Position numbers and translations under genes: made by a program. A DNA stretch of 64,000 nt, taken from positions 62,001-126,000 of the forward strand of contig NZ_JBBKTX010000004.1 of NCBI RefSeq assembly GCF_044962685.1, written 5' to 3'. Shown here one piece after another: positions 26,079 through 34,900 of this stretch. The stretch comes from Oceanobacter antarcticus (GTDB taxonomy: Bacteria > Pseudomonadota > Gammaproteobacteria > Pseudomonadales > Oceanobacteraceae). Under the pieces are notes generated by a model, which worked only from the letters and a program-made list of their open reading frames with translations, searched no databases and was not told the DNA's origin. Position 1 is the first letter of the stretch, and each line of letters starts with the position of its first letter.

Positions 26079-26614
26079 GAACGCACCTCTGGGCCATCGC
26101 CGGTGCTCTCATCTTCGACCAGTAATTGATGCATATCGATATTTTCAGGGATCAGCACTTTCACCGCCTGATGCCAGGTCATGCAATAAAATGAGAACAC
26201 CAGTATCGAGTAGTTGTACCAGCGCGGTATCTGGGTGGTAGGTGAGACATCACCACGAATCTCTGGACGCTGAATCCATTCGGTGGCGAAATAACACATG
26301 ATGCCCAATGTGATCAGGCCGACAATATCCAGCACACGCAGCAACACCAGCGAGCGCTGCGGTTTCAGCATGGTCAGGAGAAAGTCTACCCGCACCAGCT
26401 TGCCGCTGTAGGTCAGGTAACTGACGCCAACAAACGAAATAATAATCAGCACCTGCACTGCGACTTCTTCTGCCCAGAACAACGGGCTGTTAAAAAAGTA
26501 ACGCAGGATAACCTGCGTACAGAGAATCAGCGTCAGGCCAGCTGTCAGCGCCACCATCAACCAGCGTTCACCACGACCAATCGCGTGGTCCAGCGTTTCC
26601 AGAAATTTGAGCAT
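26075..26614 (-). CDS. dctQ: TRAP transporter small permease subunit (DctQ)
   Basis: 179 residues with four hydrophobic helices and the family motif FWAEEVAVQVLIIISF. It forms a complex with DctM. Located 146 bp downstream of the binding-protein gene; the gap contains a strong hairpin that may lower expression of the permease relative to the binding protein. Confidence 0.9.
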   Translation of the reverse strand: MLKFLETLDHAIGRGERWLMVALTAGLTLILCTQVILRYFFNSPLFWAEEVAVQVLIIISFVGVSYLTYSGKLVRVDFLLTMLKPQRSLVLLRVLDIVGLITLGIMCYFATEWIQRPEIRGDVSPTTQIPRWYNYSILVFSFYCMTWHQAVKVLIPENIDMHQLLVEDESTGDGPEVRS

Positions 26615-26727
26615 GAGAACCTCGAAGACCCAGCAGCGTCACGAGATGACTCCGTTGCTGCTGGTCAAACTGATAACCAAACCTCGGTCGGGGCCGAACA
26701 TCTCTGTGCCGATCCAACCGACCAGGC

Positions 26728-26752
26728 GGTGCCTGCGGTCACTGCAGGCACC
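26728..26752 (-). promoter_or_regulatory. Intercistronic hairpin between the binding-protein and permease genes
   Basis: GGTGCCTGC and GCAGGCACC form a perfect 9-bp stem with a 7-nt loop, eight bases after the binding-protein stop. No T run follows on the minus strand, so it is more likely an mRNA-stabilising element than a full terminator. Confidence 0.7.
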
Positions 26753-26760
26753 TGCGCGGC

Positions 26761-27756
26761 TTATTTGTTTTCGGTGTAGAACGCTTTGATATCAGCATTC
26801 GTGCTGGTGTATTTGTCAGACACCTTATTCATAACCGGCACCAATGATGCTGTATCAAAGTCGACGACCGTAACGCCTTCTTTTTTCAACAGTGCCAGAT
26901 TACTGATCTCGGCTTCAGCTTGCTGTTGAAAGCCCCAGCTTTCAGCATCCTTGAACGCGGCCATCACGACTTGCTGTTGTTGTGCCCCCAGGCCGTTCCA
27001 CCACTTTTGGGAGGCGACAACCACGCCGGGAAACGCCATATGATTGGTCAGTGTCAGGTAAGGTGCCTGCTGATACATTTTCAGGCCTACCACCACATCA
27101 AGATCGACATCCACGGCATTCAGCAAGTTGGTGGTCAGCGCTGGTGAGACACCGGACAACGGCATGGCTGTAGGAGCCGCTCCCATATCGGTCCAGAAAT
27201 CGTTAAACACGCTGTTCGGAAACGAACGGATCTTTTTGTTGGCAAAATCGTCGACCGATCCCATTGGCTGAGTCGACAACACATGGCGCATCCCGGCGAG
27301 GGTGTAACCCAGACCAACCAGCTTGTGCGCTTCAAGTTTTTTCAGCATCGCTTGCGCTTGTGGCTTGCCTGTCGCGACTGCCGCATCGCTGACACTGTCG
27401 AACAAGCCAGGCAGGAACCAACCGGAAATAGAGGCTTCTCGATTGGATAACACGCCGGCCGTCAATACCGCCAGTTGCATGCCGCCGGACTGCAGCAAAT
27501 CGATCATTTGCTGTTCACCGCCCAGTTTGGACAGTGGATAGACCTTGATCTTGGTCTTGCCCCCGGTGGTTTCTTGCAGGGTGTTATTAAAGCGTTCAGA
27601 CACCTTGTTCCAGATATGACTGGGTGGCGTCACCATGCCCATACGCAAGGTATCGGCCTGGGCTGAAAAGCTAGTCGCCGTCACCAAAGTTCCAAGCACC
27701 AGGCTGGAGAGGGTATGGCGGAATGTTCTGCGAACATCGCGGAGTACGTGAGTCAT
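26761..27756 (-). CDS. dctP: TRAP transporter substrate-binding protein (DctP) of the gentisate operon
   Basis: 331 residues from the ATG at 27754-27756, preceded by AAGG; the longer frame to 27807 has no better start. Signal peptide ends SFSAQA-DTL. DctP fold, with ARKIRSFP-type ligand-binding segment (KKIRSFPNSVF) near residue 165. The first gene of a P-Q-M set and 115 bp downstream of the fumarylpyruvate hydrolase gene, same strand. Likely ligand: gentisate, salicylate or 3-hydroxybenzoate. A close paralogue sits at 23385-24395. Confidence 0.88.
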   Translation of the reverse strand: MTHVLRDVRRTFRHTLSSLVLGTLVTATSFSAQADTLRMGMVTPPSHIWNKVSERFNNTLQETTGGKTKIKVYPLSKLGGEQQMIDLLQSGGMQLAVLTAGVLSNREASISGWFLPGLFDSVSDAAVATGKPQAQAMLKKLEAHKLVGLGYTLAGMRHVLSTQPMGSVDDFANKKIRSFPNSVFNDFWTDMGAAPTAMPLSGVSPALTTNLLNAVDVDLDVVVGLKMYQQAPYLTLTNHMAFPGVVVASQKWWNGLGAQQQQVVMAAFKDAESWGFQQQAEAEISNLALLKKEGVTVVDFDTASLVPVMNKVSDKYTSTNADIKAFYTENK

Positions 27757-27870
27757 GATATTGGCCTTATCGTTATTGTTGTGTTTCGATATGTCACGAG
27801 CACCCACTAGGGCACCCGCATTCGCCGGACACTGCGCCAGCAGCCGATCAGCTGACAGCTGGCACTCTGT

Positions 27871-28569
27871 TCAGGCGATGGTCAGGGAAATGTCGCCCAC
27901 GTTGTCGATCTTGCCGGTGATCACATCACCCGCAACCACAGGGCCAACACCTTCTGGAGTACCGGTATAAATCAGGTCACCGGGCTGCAAGTGATAAAGT
28001 TTGGACAGGTGGGCGATGACTTCGCGCACATTCCAGATAAGCAGTCCCAGCGTGGTTTTTTGTTTCTGCTCACCACCCACAGACAGTTCAAGGTTCCCCT
28101 CAGTAATGACACCGACATCTTCCTTGCGGTAGATCGGAGCCAATACCGCAGACTCTTCAAAATCCTTACCCAGATCCCAGGGACGACCGGTTTCGCGGGC
28201 TTTCAGCTGCAGATCGCGACGGGTCATGTCGAGACCACAGGCATAGCCGTAGATCAGTTCATCAGCGTTGTCTTCGGCCACTTCAAAACCGGCCTTGCCA
28301 ATGGCAACCACAAATTCCATCTCGTAGTGGTAGTTGGCGGTTTGTGGCGGGTAAGCCACAGTGCTGCCGGACGGCACCAGGGTAGAGGCATCCTTGATAA
28401 AATAAAACGGTTCCTGGGTGCTTTTGTCGACGGTGACACCCATCTCCGCTGCGTGGGCGTGGTAGTTACGCCCAACGCAGAAAATACGGTTTACCGGGAA
28501 ACGGGCATCGGTGCCAACAATTTCGGCAGTGACCGGCGCTTTGGCCGGAAAAATCAGATGAGTTGTCAT
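27871..28569 (-). CDS. nagK: Fumarylpyruvate hydrolase (FAH family)
   Basis: 232 residues from the ATG at 28567-28569 after GAGAAG; the frame to 28596 is less likely. VNRIFCVGRNYHAHAAEMG near the N-terminus, EPFYFIKDAST, the metal site HYEMEFVVAIG (His-x-Glu-x-Glu) and LIYTGTPEGVGPV near the C-terminus are FAH signatures. It splits fumarylpyruvate into fumarate and pyruvate, the last step of the gentisate route. The other two pathway genes precede it on the same strand. Confidence 0.9.
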   Translation of the reverse strand: MTTHLIFPAKAPVTAEIVGTDARFPVNRIFCVGRNYHAHAAEMGVTVDKSTQEPFYFIKDASTLVPSGSTVAYPPQTANYHYEMEFVVAIGKAGFEVAEDNADELIYGYACGLDMTRRDLQLKARETGRPWDLGKDFEESAVLAPIYRKEDVGVITEGNLELSVGGEQKQKTTLGLLIWNVREVIAHLSKLYHLQPGDLIYTGTPEGVGPVVAGDVITGKIDNVGDISLTIA

Positions 28570-28669
28570 GGTTTCTTCTCGCTGTAAGTGCGTCATTAAA
28601 TCGGGTGCAGCAGACTCTTTCTGAGTAGCTCATGCGGCACATGGCGTATAGCGGGCGTTAGCAACGCCG

Positions 28670-29716
28670 TTAGAAAATACCCAGATACTGGTGTAACGGG
28701 CTTTCGTCGGCGCTGATCAGAAACGCTGGTTCAGTCGCGGATCGGTTCGTCAGGGTAATGTCGGTGTAACCCGGTGCGCACAGCGTGTCCTTGTTGATAA
28801 AGTCCAGCGGTTCCGCACCGGCGGATGCGTGCCCCACAACATTCATCTGACCAGCACCTTCAACCACATGGAAGACCACCGGCGTGGTGCGTTTTGGCAA
28901 GGTAATGGTTTCTCCCGGACGTAACATCAACGCGCCAAAACCAATACTGGGGAACAACGGCGTGCCATTTTCAGGATTCACATAGCTGATGCTGAGCAGA
29001 CCTTCAGGGTATTCGCTGGCCATTTCGAGCAGGCAGGTACGAGTCTTGGCCCAGGGATAGCGCAGCATCGGGCTGTTACTGTCACCGCGCTGGAAGCCCA
29101 TATTGGGAACCACACCGGCGGCACTGTAATCAGCAAAGGATTTGTCGCGCTCAGAGCGTTTTTGCTGCAGTTGGCCTTCCATTGCCCAGGAGCTTTCCAG
29201 ACGATAGACCAGCGGCAGGTCGAGCACATCCAGCCAGACAATCGGGCCAGTACCTTCATGATGATGTTCATGCCATTTACCAGCCGGGGTCAGGATCAGG
29301 TCACCACGTTCCATCCGGCATGGCTCGCCATCGACCGTTGTAAAGGCACCTTCGCCTTCTACGATAACGCGCACCGCATTCGGGGTATGCCGATGATTCG
29401 GAGCCGTCTCGCCTGGCAGGATCAGCTGCAAGCCCAGGTAAATACTTGGGGTTGCCTGCATGTTTTCCAGACCATGACCCGGATTGGCCAGTACCAGCAC
29501 ACGCCGCTCGGCTTTTTCCATCGGCGTCAGTTCACCGGCTTGCAGCAGCAACGGCCGGACACTCTCGTAACTCCAGTTCAGTACCTGGGTATGACGTGTC
29601 GGTATGCGAGGTGGTAACACCGCCCGCATCGATGGCCACAACGGCACCAGATTGGTTGCAGTCAGATCATCGCGATAGCCCTGTGGCAGATCTTCAAGCT
29701 TGCCGAGTTCGTGCAT
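28670..29716 (-). CDS. gtdA: Gentisate 1,2-dioxygenase
   Basis: 348 residues, the normal length, with two cupin halves. Iron ligands are in NHRHTPNAVRVIVEGEG near residues 106-121 and the later WHEHHHEG near 148-155. Ring-cleaves gentisate to maleylpyruvate with Fe(II) and O2. Upstream of it is the isomerase and downstream the hydrolase, giving the full pathway in one transcript. No gentisate-forming hydroxylase gene is in the window. Confidence 0.93.
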   Translation of the reverse strand: MHELGKLEDLPQGYRDDLTATNLVPLWPSMRAVLPPRIPTRHTQVLNWSYESVRPLLLQAGELTPMEKAERRVLVLANPGHGLENMQATPSIYLGLQLILPGETAPNHRHTPNAVRVIVEGEGAFTTVDGEPCRMERGDLILTPAGKWHEHHHEGTGPIVWLDVLDLPLVYRLESSWAMEGQLQQKRSERDKSFADYSAAGVVPNMGFQRGDSNSPMLRYPWAKTRTCLLEMASEYPEGLLSISYVNPENGTPLFPSIGFGALMLRPGETITLPKRTTPVVFHVVEGAGQMNVVGHASAGAEPLDFINKDTLCAPGYTDITLTNRSATEPAFLISADESPLHQYLGIF

Positions 29717-29819
29717 GGTTCAATCCTCATGGTCTGGAGTGACAATCCTGTCATCACTCAATGTCACTTGTGCAACGCCACTGGCGTCGGAGTCTTTTGT
29801 TATTGGTCAGACATTTATA

Positions 29820-30458
29820 TTATTGGCTGTCCGGCTGATTCGCCGGAGCCGCCTGCTGGAACGCCGGTAGCGTCTGGCAGTATTGGTAAATCGCCAGTAT
29901 CCGTGTGTAGGCACTCAGATCACAGCCAAAACGCTGGGCATTGGCGACTTGCGGAATCAGGCAGACATCGGCCAGAGTCGGTTCATCACCAAAACAACAG
30001 CAGCCATGACCATATCTCGCCAGCAGCGCTTCTACTGCGTCAAACCCTTCCACCACCCAGTGGTTGTACCAGGCTTTTTTCTGTTCCTCGCTCACTCCCA
30101 GTTCTTTGCTCAGATAGCCCAGAATGCGCAGGTTGTTCAACGGGTGCATATCGCAGGCAATGGCATTGGCGACTTCCAGCACCCTGGTTTTCGCCACCAG
30201 ATCCGCAGGAACCAGCCGTGACTGAGGGTATTTTTCATCAAGATAACTGAGAATGGCGAGAGACTGGGTAACCTGAGTGCCGTCGTTGTCGATCAGCAAA
30301 GGTACACTTTTGTTCGGGTTTTTTGCCACATACTCGGCGGCAAATTGCGCACCAATACGAATATTCACACCCTGATATTCAAAATCCAGGTTTTTTAATG
30401 CCAGTGCGATCCGTACCCGGTATGAGGTGGAGCTGTTAAAAAAACTGTAGAGCTGCAT
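29820..30458 (-). CDS. nagL: Maleylpyruvate (maleylacetoacetate) isomerase, zeta-class GST
   Basis: 212 residues. SSTSYRVRIALALK near residues 9-22 is the glutathione-binding SSxSxRVRIAL motif of zeta GSTs, followed by NPNKSVPLL and the SLAILSYLDEKYP segment. Converts maleylpyruvate to fumarylpyruvate with glutathione. Placed first in the gentisate operon, facing the LysR gene at 30626 across a 167-bp regulatory gap. Maleylacetoacetate isomerase of tyrosine breakdown has the same fold, but the gentisate neighbours decide the call. Confidence 0.9.
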   Translation of the reverse strand: MQLYSFFNSSTSYRVRIALALKNLDFEYQGVNIRIGAQFAAEYVAKNPNKSVPLLIDNDGTQVTQSLAILSYLDEKYPQSRLVPADLVAKTRVLEVANAIACDMHPLNNLRILGYLSKELGVSEEQKKAWYNHWVVEGFDAVEALLARYGHGCCCFGDEPTLADVCLIPQVANAQRFGCDLSAYTRILAIYQYCQTLPAFQQAAPANQPDSQ

Positions 30459-30625
30459 TTATAGTTATCTCCGGTTGCGGCCATGGCACGGCGTCAGGCA
30501 AACCGCGCCATCTCTCAAACTGTTAAAAAGATTATTGACGAGCCCTGGTAGATCGAATAATGATAGTTTTAGATAGAGCCATAACCTGAGATATATACCT
30601 TGAGAGATACATTGAGAGAGATACA

Positions 30626-31558
30626 TTGAGCTGGACGCGGCAATTACGACTGAAACACCTGAGCCTGCTGATTGAACTATCAGAGAGTGGCAGCCTGAGT
30701 GATGTAGCCCGCACTTCCCACACCACCCAACCAGGGTTGTCGAAATGGCTGAAAGAACTGGAAGAGGATATTGGCGCACCGCTGTTTGAACGCCATTCAC
30801 GCGGGCTGCGGCCCACCCCACTGGGCAGTCTGATGGTCAGTCATGCCCGGCGCATGCTGTCGGAAGTGGAACGTACGGAGCAGAACCTGCATTCGTTAAT
30901 GCAGGGCGGCAACCGCATTCTCTCCATTGGCACCTCCCCGGCGTCCGCGCCAAGTTTTGTTCCTGCCGCCATAATGCGTTTTCTCAAAAGTAATCCGAAT
31001 GCCCGTATCCGGGTGGAAGAAAGCACCATGAACGAAATGTTGGCCAAACTGGAATTGGGCAAGCTGGATCTGGTGGTCGGCCGGATGGACAACTACCGGC
31101 CACGTCCAGTCATTGGCAGTGCCATTCTCTATAATGAAAGGCTGCGTGTTGTCGCCCGTCCAGGTCACCCGCTCACCCGGAAAAGCAATCTGACCTGGGA
31201 AGACCTTTACCAGTACGACTGGATCGTCTGGCCCGACGGCACCCCCATCCGCAGCAAACTCGACGCCGCCCTCACCGCCGCAGGCCAAAAACCGGCGCCA
31301 TTACGGATTGAATCGGCTTCACAGATCGCCAACCTCTGGATGATCAAATACAGCGATATGCTGTCGATCAGCTCCGAACGGGTGGCCATGCATTTTGAAG
31401 AACGGGGTTTGGTCGTGCCGCTGGCGATGGATATTGAGCAGTCCGGCGGGAGCGTTGGCATGTGCTGGCGTGATGAAGACAGCCAGGACGATATGATCGA
31501 CCTGCTGCTGGCTTGTTTCCGCAACGAAGCCGAACGGGTCGCCGACGAATTGGGCTAG
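30626..31558 (+). CDS. LysR-type regulator of the gentisate operon
   Basis: 310 residues, starting with TTG at 30626 because no ATG or GTG is in frame between it and the upstream stop near 30587; GAGAGAG lies eight bases before it. The helix-turn-helix (SLSDVARTSHTTQPGLSKWL) is followed by a LysR effector domain with the IGTSPASAPSFVPAAIMRF start. Divergent from the gentisate genes, it should activate them in response to a pathway acid. The stop codon lies inside the left end of a MITE-like element (31555), so the C-terminal residues may be altered by insertion. Confidence 0.85.
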   Translation: MSWTRQLRLKHLSLLIELSESGSLSDVARTSHTTQPGLSKWLKELEEDIGAPLFERHSRGLRPTPLGSLMVSHARRMLSEVERTEQNLHSLMQGGNRILSIGTSPASAPSFVPAAIMRFLKSNPNARIRVEESTMNEMLAKLELGKLDLVVGRMDNYRPRPVIGSAILYNERLRVVARPGHPLTRKSNLTWEDLYQYDWIVWPDGTPIRSKLDAALTAAGQKPAPLRIESASQIANLWMIKYSDMLSISSERVAMHFEERGLVVPLAMDIEQSGGSVGMCWRDEDSQDDMIDLLLACFRNEAERVADELG

Positions 31559-31727
31559 GAGCCTGTCGGACTTAGGCGTTCGTCGCGAGGGAAAGACTGG
31601 TTTGAGCGATGTTTGCGCAAATTTGAAGCGAATAGCGGTTCTATTTCACTTAACAAGAGTTTGCTCAAAAACGAGCCGGATTCAGCTTTTCCGCAGTAGA
31701 GCAGCCCTAAACCCGACAGACTCTTAG
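31555..31727. mobile_element. 173-bp MITE-like element with 22-bp terminal inverted repeats
   Basis: The left end CTAGGAGCCTGTCGGACTTA matches the reverse complement of the right end (CTAAGAGTCTGTCGGGTTTA) at most positions. It has no coding capacity. It supplies the TAG stop of the LysR gene, and its right end merges with an AGGAGG. A 14-nt match to the left end occurs at 179. The rest of the gap to 31975 holds a 16-codon frame (31738-31788) after that AGGAGG but nothing recognisable. Confidence 0.75.
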
Positions 31728-31975
31728 GAGGTTCTCAATGATTAAACCGAGCCTGATGAGCGCCAGCTGGTTTCAGAACAAGGTATGAGGAGTGCGGGTT
31801 AGCGAGCTCAACAAGCGACGAATAACGCCGGGTTGGAAGCAAAAGGCCTCAGACCCTTGGATCAGGGTTAACATCCCGACACTTTCCGGCTTGCAACAAT
31901 GCTTGCTAAAAACAGATCTATCAATCACCAGAAGAATCAATAAGCTGGTGCCATTCTTTTGGTCCAGGCCCTTTT

Positions 31976-32911
31976 ATGCATTCCTCATCCCGTGCGACCC
32001 CGATAGTCATGCTGCTGATTTGCGTGATCTGTTGGGGCAGTGTGTTTCCCATCTCAAAAATCCTGCTGCACTCAATATCCGGCCTGTCGCTGTTGATGTG
32101 GCGGTTTCTGATCGCGATTGCCTGTGTCATCGTCTACTTGATCGTACAGAGAAAACCCTGGCCATCACTGCGTTGGTCGCAATACCTGATTCTGGCGGCG
32201 CTTGGCGTGCTAGGTGTCGGTGGCTTCAATCTGGCGCTGTACGAAGGACTGCCCTATACCGAAGCCACCAACGGTGCCTTGATCATGGCACTCAGTCCAT
32301 TGGTCACTTCCATCGCCGCCGCCGCACTGGCTCGTCGCTGGCTTTCCATCCAGCAGTGGGTCAGCCTGCTGATTGGTCTGACCGGTGTCACCCTGGTCAT
32401 TACCAACGGTGATGTCATTGCCCTGCTGCAACACGGCATCAATCAGGGTGACTTGCTGATTGCTGGCGGCATGTTGTGTTGGGCTGCCTTTACCATTGCC
32501 TCTCAACGGGTCAATCACTGGTTATCACCCGTGCCGTTTACCCTGGTGACCATGACAGCCGGATGGCTCGCAGTCAGCTTTTATGGTCTGGTCATCAGGC
32601 AAGTACATCCCTGGGAAGAATTGCAGTTAATGACGCCCACCAACCTGTTGCAAATACTCCATATCAGCGTGTTTGGATCCGTGGTGGCCTACCTGTTCTG
32701 GATTCAGGGAGTGAAGGCTATTGGCGCGGCCAGCGCCTCGATGTTTTTTAACCTTGTGCCGGTATCGGCAGCCCTGATTGCCGTGGCGATGGGCGAGCAG
32801 CTTTCCGCTATTCAGGTCACCGGCATTGCTATCGCTATTGCAGGATTGAGTTTACCCAGCCTGATCCGATATTTGTGGTCTCGACGACATCGTGATGCGG
32901 TGCAGCTTTAA
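31976..32911 (+). CDS. DMT-superfamily (EamA) transporter
   Basis: 311 residues, about ten membrane helices in two EamA halves; the first begins LLICVICWGSVFPISK, the second follows LLIAGGMLCWAAFTIASQR, and the family loop FFNLVPVSAALIAVAMGE is near the C-terminus. These proteins export amino acids or other small metabolites, or import drugs; the cargo here is unknown. It is separated from the LysR gene by the MITE, so it is probably not part of the gentisate regulon. A longer frame at 31792-32412 in another phase is not a gene. Confidence 0.85.
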   Translation: MHSSSRATPIVMLLICVICWGSVFPISKILLHSISGLSLLMWRFLIAIACVIVYLIVQRKPWPSLRWSQYLILAALGVLGVGGFNLALYEGLPYTEATNGALIMALSPLVTSIAAAALARRWLSIQQWVSLLIGLTGVTLVITNGDVIALLQHGINQGDLLIAGGMLCWAAFTIASQRVNHWLSPVPFTLVTMTAGWLAVSFYGLVIRQVHPWEELQLMTPTNLLQILHISVFGSVVAYLFWIQGVKAIGAASASMFFNLVPVSAALIAVAMGEQLSAIQVTGIAIAIAGLSLPSLIRYLWSRRHRDAVQL

Positions 32912-32939
32912 CGGAGAGCAGGCTTTAACGGAGAGCAGG
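32906..32939. repeat. 17-bp tandem duplication across the end of the DMT gene
   Basis: CTTTAACGGAGAGCAGG occurs twice in a row and a third, altered copy (GTTTAACGGGAGAAGAGC) follows a short spacer. The first unit contains the stop codon of the transporter. Simple slippage is the likely cause. Confidence 0.8.
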
Positions 32940-33021
32940 GTTTAAGGTTTAACGGGAGAAGAGCAAGAGGAAGTAAAACAGGGAGGCAAGTATGGGTTTG
33001 GAAGCGAAACAGTTAACACAA

Positions 33022-33045
33022 ACCGACAGACATGCGTCTGTCGGT
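33022..33045 (-). terminator. Terminator of the third TRAP operon
   Basis: ACCGACAGAC-ATGC-GTCTGTCGGT is a perfect 10-bp stem 21 bp after the dctM stop; on the minus strand it is followed by TTTGTGTT. It lies between convergent genes and may stop both. Confidence 0.75.
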
Positions 33046-33065
33046 AGGCAAGACAGGAACAACGA

Positions 33066-34385
33066 TCAGTTCAGCAGATGTACTGCCCAGAGCGTGATGC
33101 CAGGGAAGATAATCATCAGGATGACACGCAGAATATCCGACATCAGAAACGGGATAACACCCTTGAATGCTTCTGTCAGCTGCAAATCCTTGTCAAAGGA
33201 TTTGATGATAAAGACGTTCATGCCAACCGGTGGCGTAATTAGCCCCACCTCAACAACAACCAACGCAATAATACCGAACCAGATCCCCAGGTCTTCCGCC
33301 GACATACCAAAATCCATAACGGCAATGATCGGATAATAGATGGGAATGGTCAGCAGAATCATCGCCAGACTGTCCATAAAACACCCCAACACCAGGTAAG
33401 TAACCAGCATGATCGCCAGTACCAGATACGGAGACAGGTCAGCTGCCAGAATCATATCAGCGCCAATGGATGGCAGCTGGGTCAGGGCAATAAAGACACT
33501 GAACAAGTCAGCACCCAACAGGATGAAAAAAATCATCGCCGTCGATACCGCTGTCTTGAGGATACTTTCACGGAAATCCGCCAGCCGCATCTTGCCGTGG
33601 GTAAAGGCCAGTATCGCAGTCAGAAAAACCCCCACCGAAGCCGCTTCTGTTGGCGTAAAGATACCCGCATAAATACCACCCAGTACAATCAGGAAGATCA
33701 CGGAAATATGCCAGACGTCTTTGGTAGAACGAAACTTCTCAGCCCAGGTGGTCTTTGGGCCAGCAGGACCGGATTCTGGCTTCCAGCGAACATAAATGGC
33801 AATCGCCAGCATGTAGCCAAACGCCGCCATAAAGCCCGGCACAAATGCCGCAATAAACATTTTGGCGATGTTTTGTTCGGTCAGAACCGCAAAAATAATC
33901 AGCACCATGGACGGCGGAATCAGAATACCCAACGTACCACCCGCTGCCAGCGCCCCGGCTGCCAGACCGGCCTGATAGTTATTGGCCTTCATTTCAGGCA
34001 GGGCAACCTTGCCCATGGTCGATGCAGTTGCCAGCGACGAACCACAAATAGCCCCAAATGCAGCGCAGCCGGAAATGGACGCCATCGCCAGGCCGCCTTT
34101 CAATTGCCCCACCCAGACGTTACAAGTACGGAACAATTCACGCGTAATACCGGCACGTGTGGCCAGCTCCCCCATCAGCAAAAACAGCGGCACAACCGAC
34201 AAGTCAAAAGTAGAAAACTTGGAGACCGGCACTGTCCCCATATAATTCAAAACGGAGTCTGGCCCGGCCAGCAGACCGTAACCCAAAGCGCCACAAGCCA
34301 TCATCGACAGTGCAATGGGAATACGCATCGCCATCAGCAGCATCAGCAATACAATCATGGCAAACGCCAGTTCTACATTGGTCAT
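33066..34385 (-). CDS. dctM: TRAP transporter large permease subunit (DctM), third system
   Basis: 439 residues with about twelve helices. LFLLMGELATRAGI near residue 68, GGTLGILIPPSMVLIIFAV near 150, FTPTEAASVGVF near 260 and LITPPVGMNVFII near 390 are DctM marks. Moves the ligand delivered by the DctP at 34897 with Na+ coupling in known members. Start overlaps dctQ by 4 nt (34382-34385). Confidence 0.93.
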   Translation of the reverse strand: MTNVELAFAMIVLLMLLMAMRIPIALSMMACGALGYGLLAGPDSVLNYMGTVPVSKFSTFDLSVVPLFLLMGELATRAGITRELFRTCNVWVGQLKGGLAMASISGCAAFGAICGSSLATASTMGKVALPEMKANNYQAGLAAGALAAGGTLGILIPPSMVLIIFAVLTEQNIAKMFIAAFVPGFMAAFGYMLAIAIYVRWKPESGPAGPKTTWAEKFRSTKDVWHISVIFLIVLGGIYAGIFTPTEAASVGVFLTAILAFTHGKMRLADFRESILKTAVSTAMIFFILLGADLFSVFIALTQLPSIGADMILAADLSPYLVLAIMLVTYLVLGCFMDSLAMILLTIPIYYPIIAVMDFGMSAEDLGIWFGIIALVVVEVGLITPPVGMNVFIIKSFDKDLQLTEAFKGVIPFLMSDILRVILMIIFPGITLWAVHLLN

Positions 34386-34900
34386 TTCCCGGCTCCACGA
34401 ACAAAGGTAACTACACGATCAAGACTCGTCAGGGCAACCAGGACAGATGACAACACACCGGGCACAAAAACGATCCATAACGGCAGTTCAAGAATCATGC
34501 TCTGTTCCATGTAGTCGTAGGCATCCAATCCACCCAAGGTCAATTGCCTGATCAGCACCACCGACACCACAAAGAAAAAAGCCTCACCAATGGTCTCCAG
34601 CAATGTCACCCAGCGGGGTGCCAGATTATTGGTGAAAATATCAACAACAACATGACCATTAGCGCGGTGGCCTTCCGGTAAAAACAAAAAGACGGTGATT
34701 CCAAGACCGGCTTCCACCAATTCGTAATCGCCTTCAATTGCGGTACCAAACAGAGCGCGACCGGTGATACTGATAACCGTCATGGTTGCCAGTACCAGCA
34801 TCAGAAAACCGCCCACCAGTGCAAACTGGCGGGACAGCCATGCCATACCGATACGCACCTGTTCCAGCCAGACAGGCTGATTCAGGGCTACTTCAGTCAT
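34382..34900 (-). CDS. dctQ: TRAP transporter small permease subunit (DctQ), third system
   Basis: 172 residues, four helices, with ALFGTAIEGDYELVEAGLGI in the second. Overlaps both neighbours by 4 nt (ATGA at each end), so P, Q and M are translationally coupled in the order P-Q-M. Partners the DctM at 33066. Confidence 0.9.
   Translation of the reverse strand: MTEVALNQPVWLEQVRIGMAWLSRQFALVGGFLMLVLATMTVISITGRALFGTAIEGDYELVEAGLGITVFLFLPEGHRANGHVVVDIFTNNLAPRWVTLLETIGEAFFFVVSVVLIRQLTLGGLDAYDYMEQSMILELPLWIVFVPGVLSSVLVALTSLDRVVTFVRGAGK

Noticed and set aside
31738..31788. 16-codon frame after AGGAGG at the MITE right end
   Set aside because: Good ribosome site, but no partner gene, no known leader or RiPP pattern; probably chance. 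Kept only as a note in a finding.
33597..34514. 305-codon plus-strand frame opposite dctM and dctQ
   Set aside because: Same pattern of antisense Arg/His/Gln-rich sequence; the TRAP genes on the other strand are certain.
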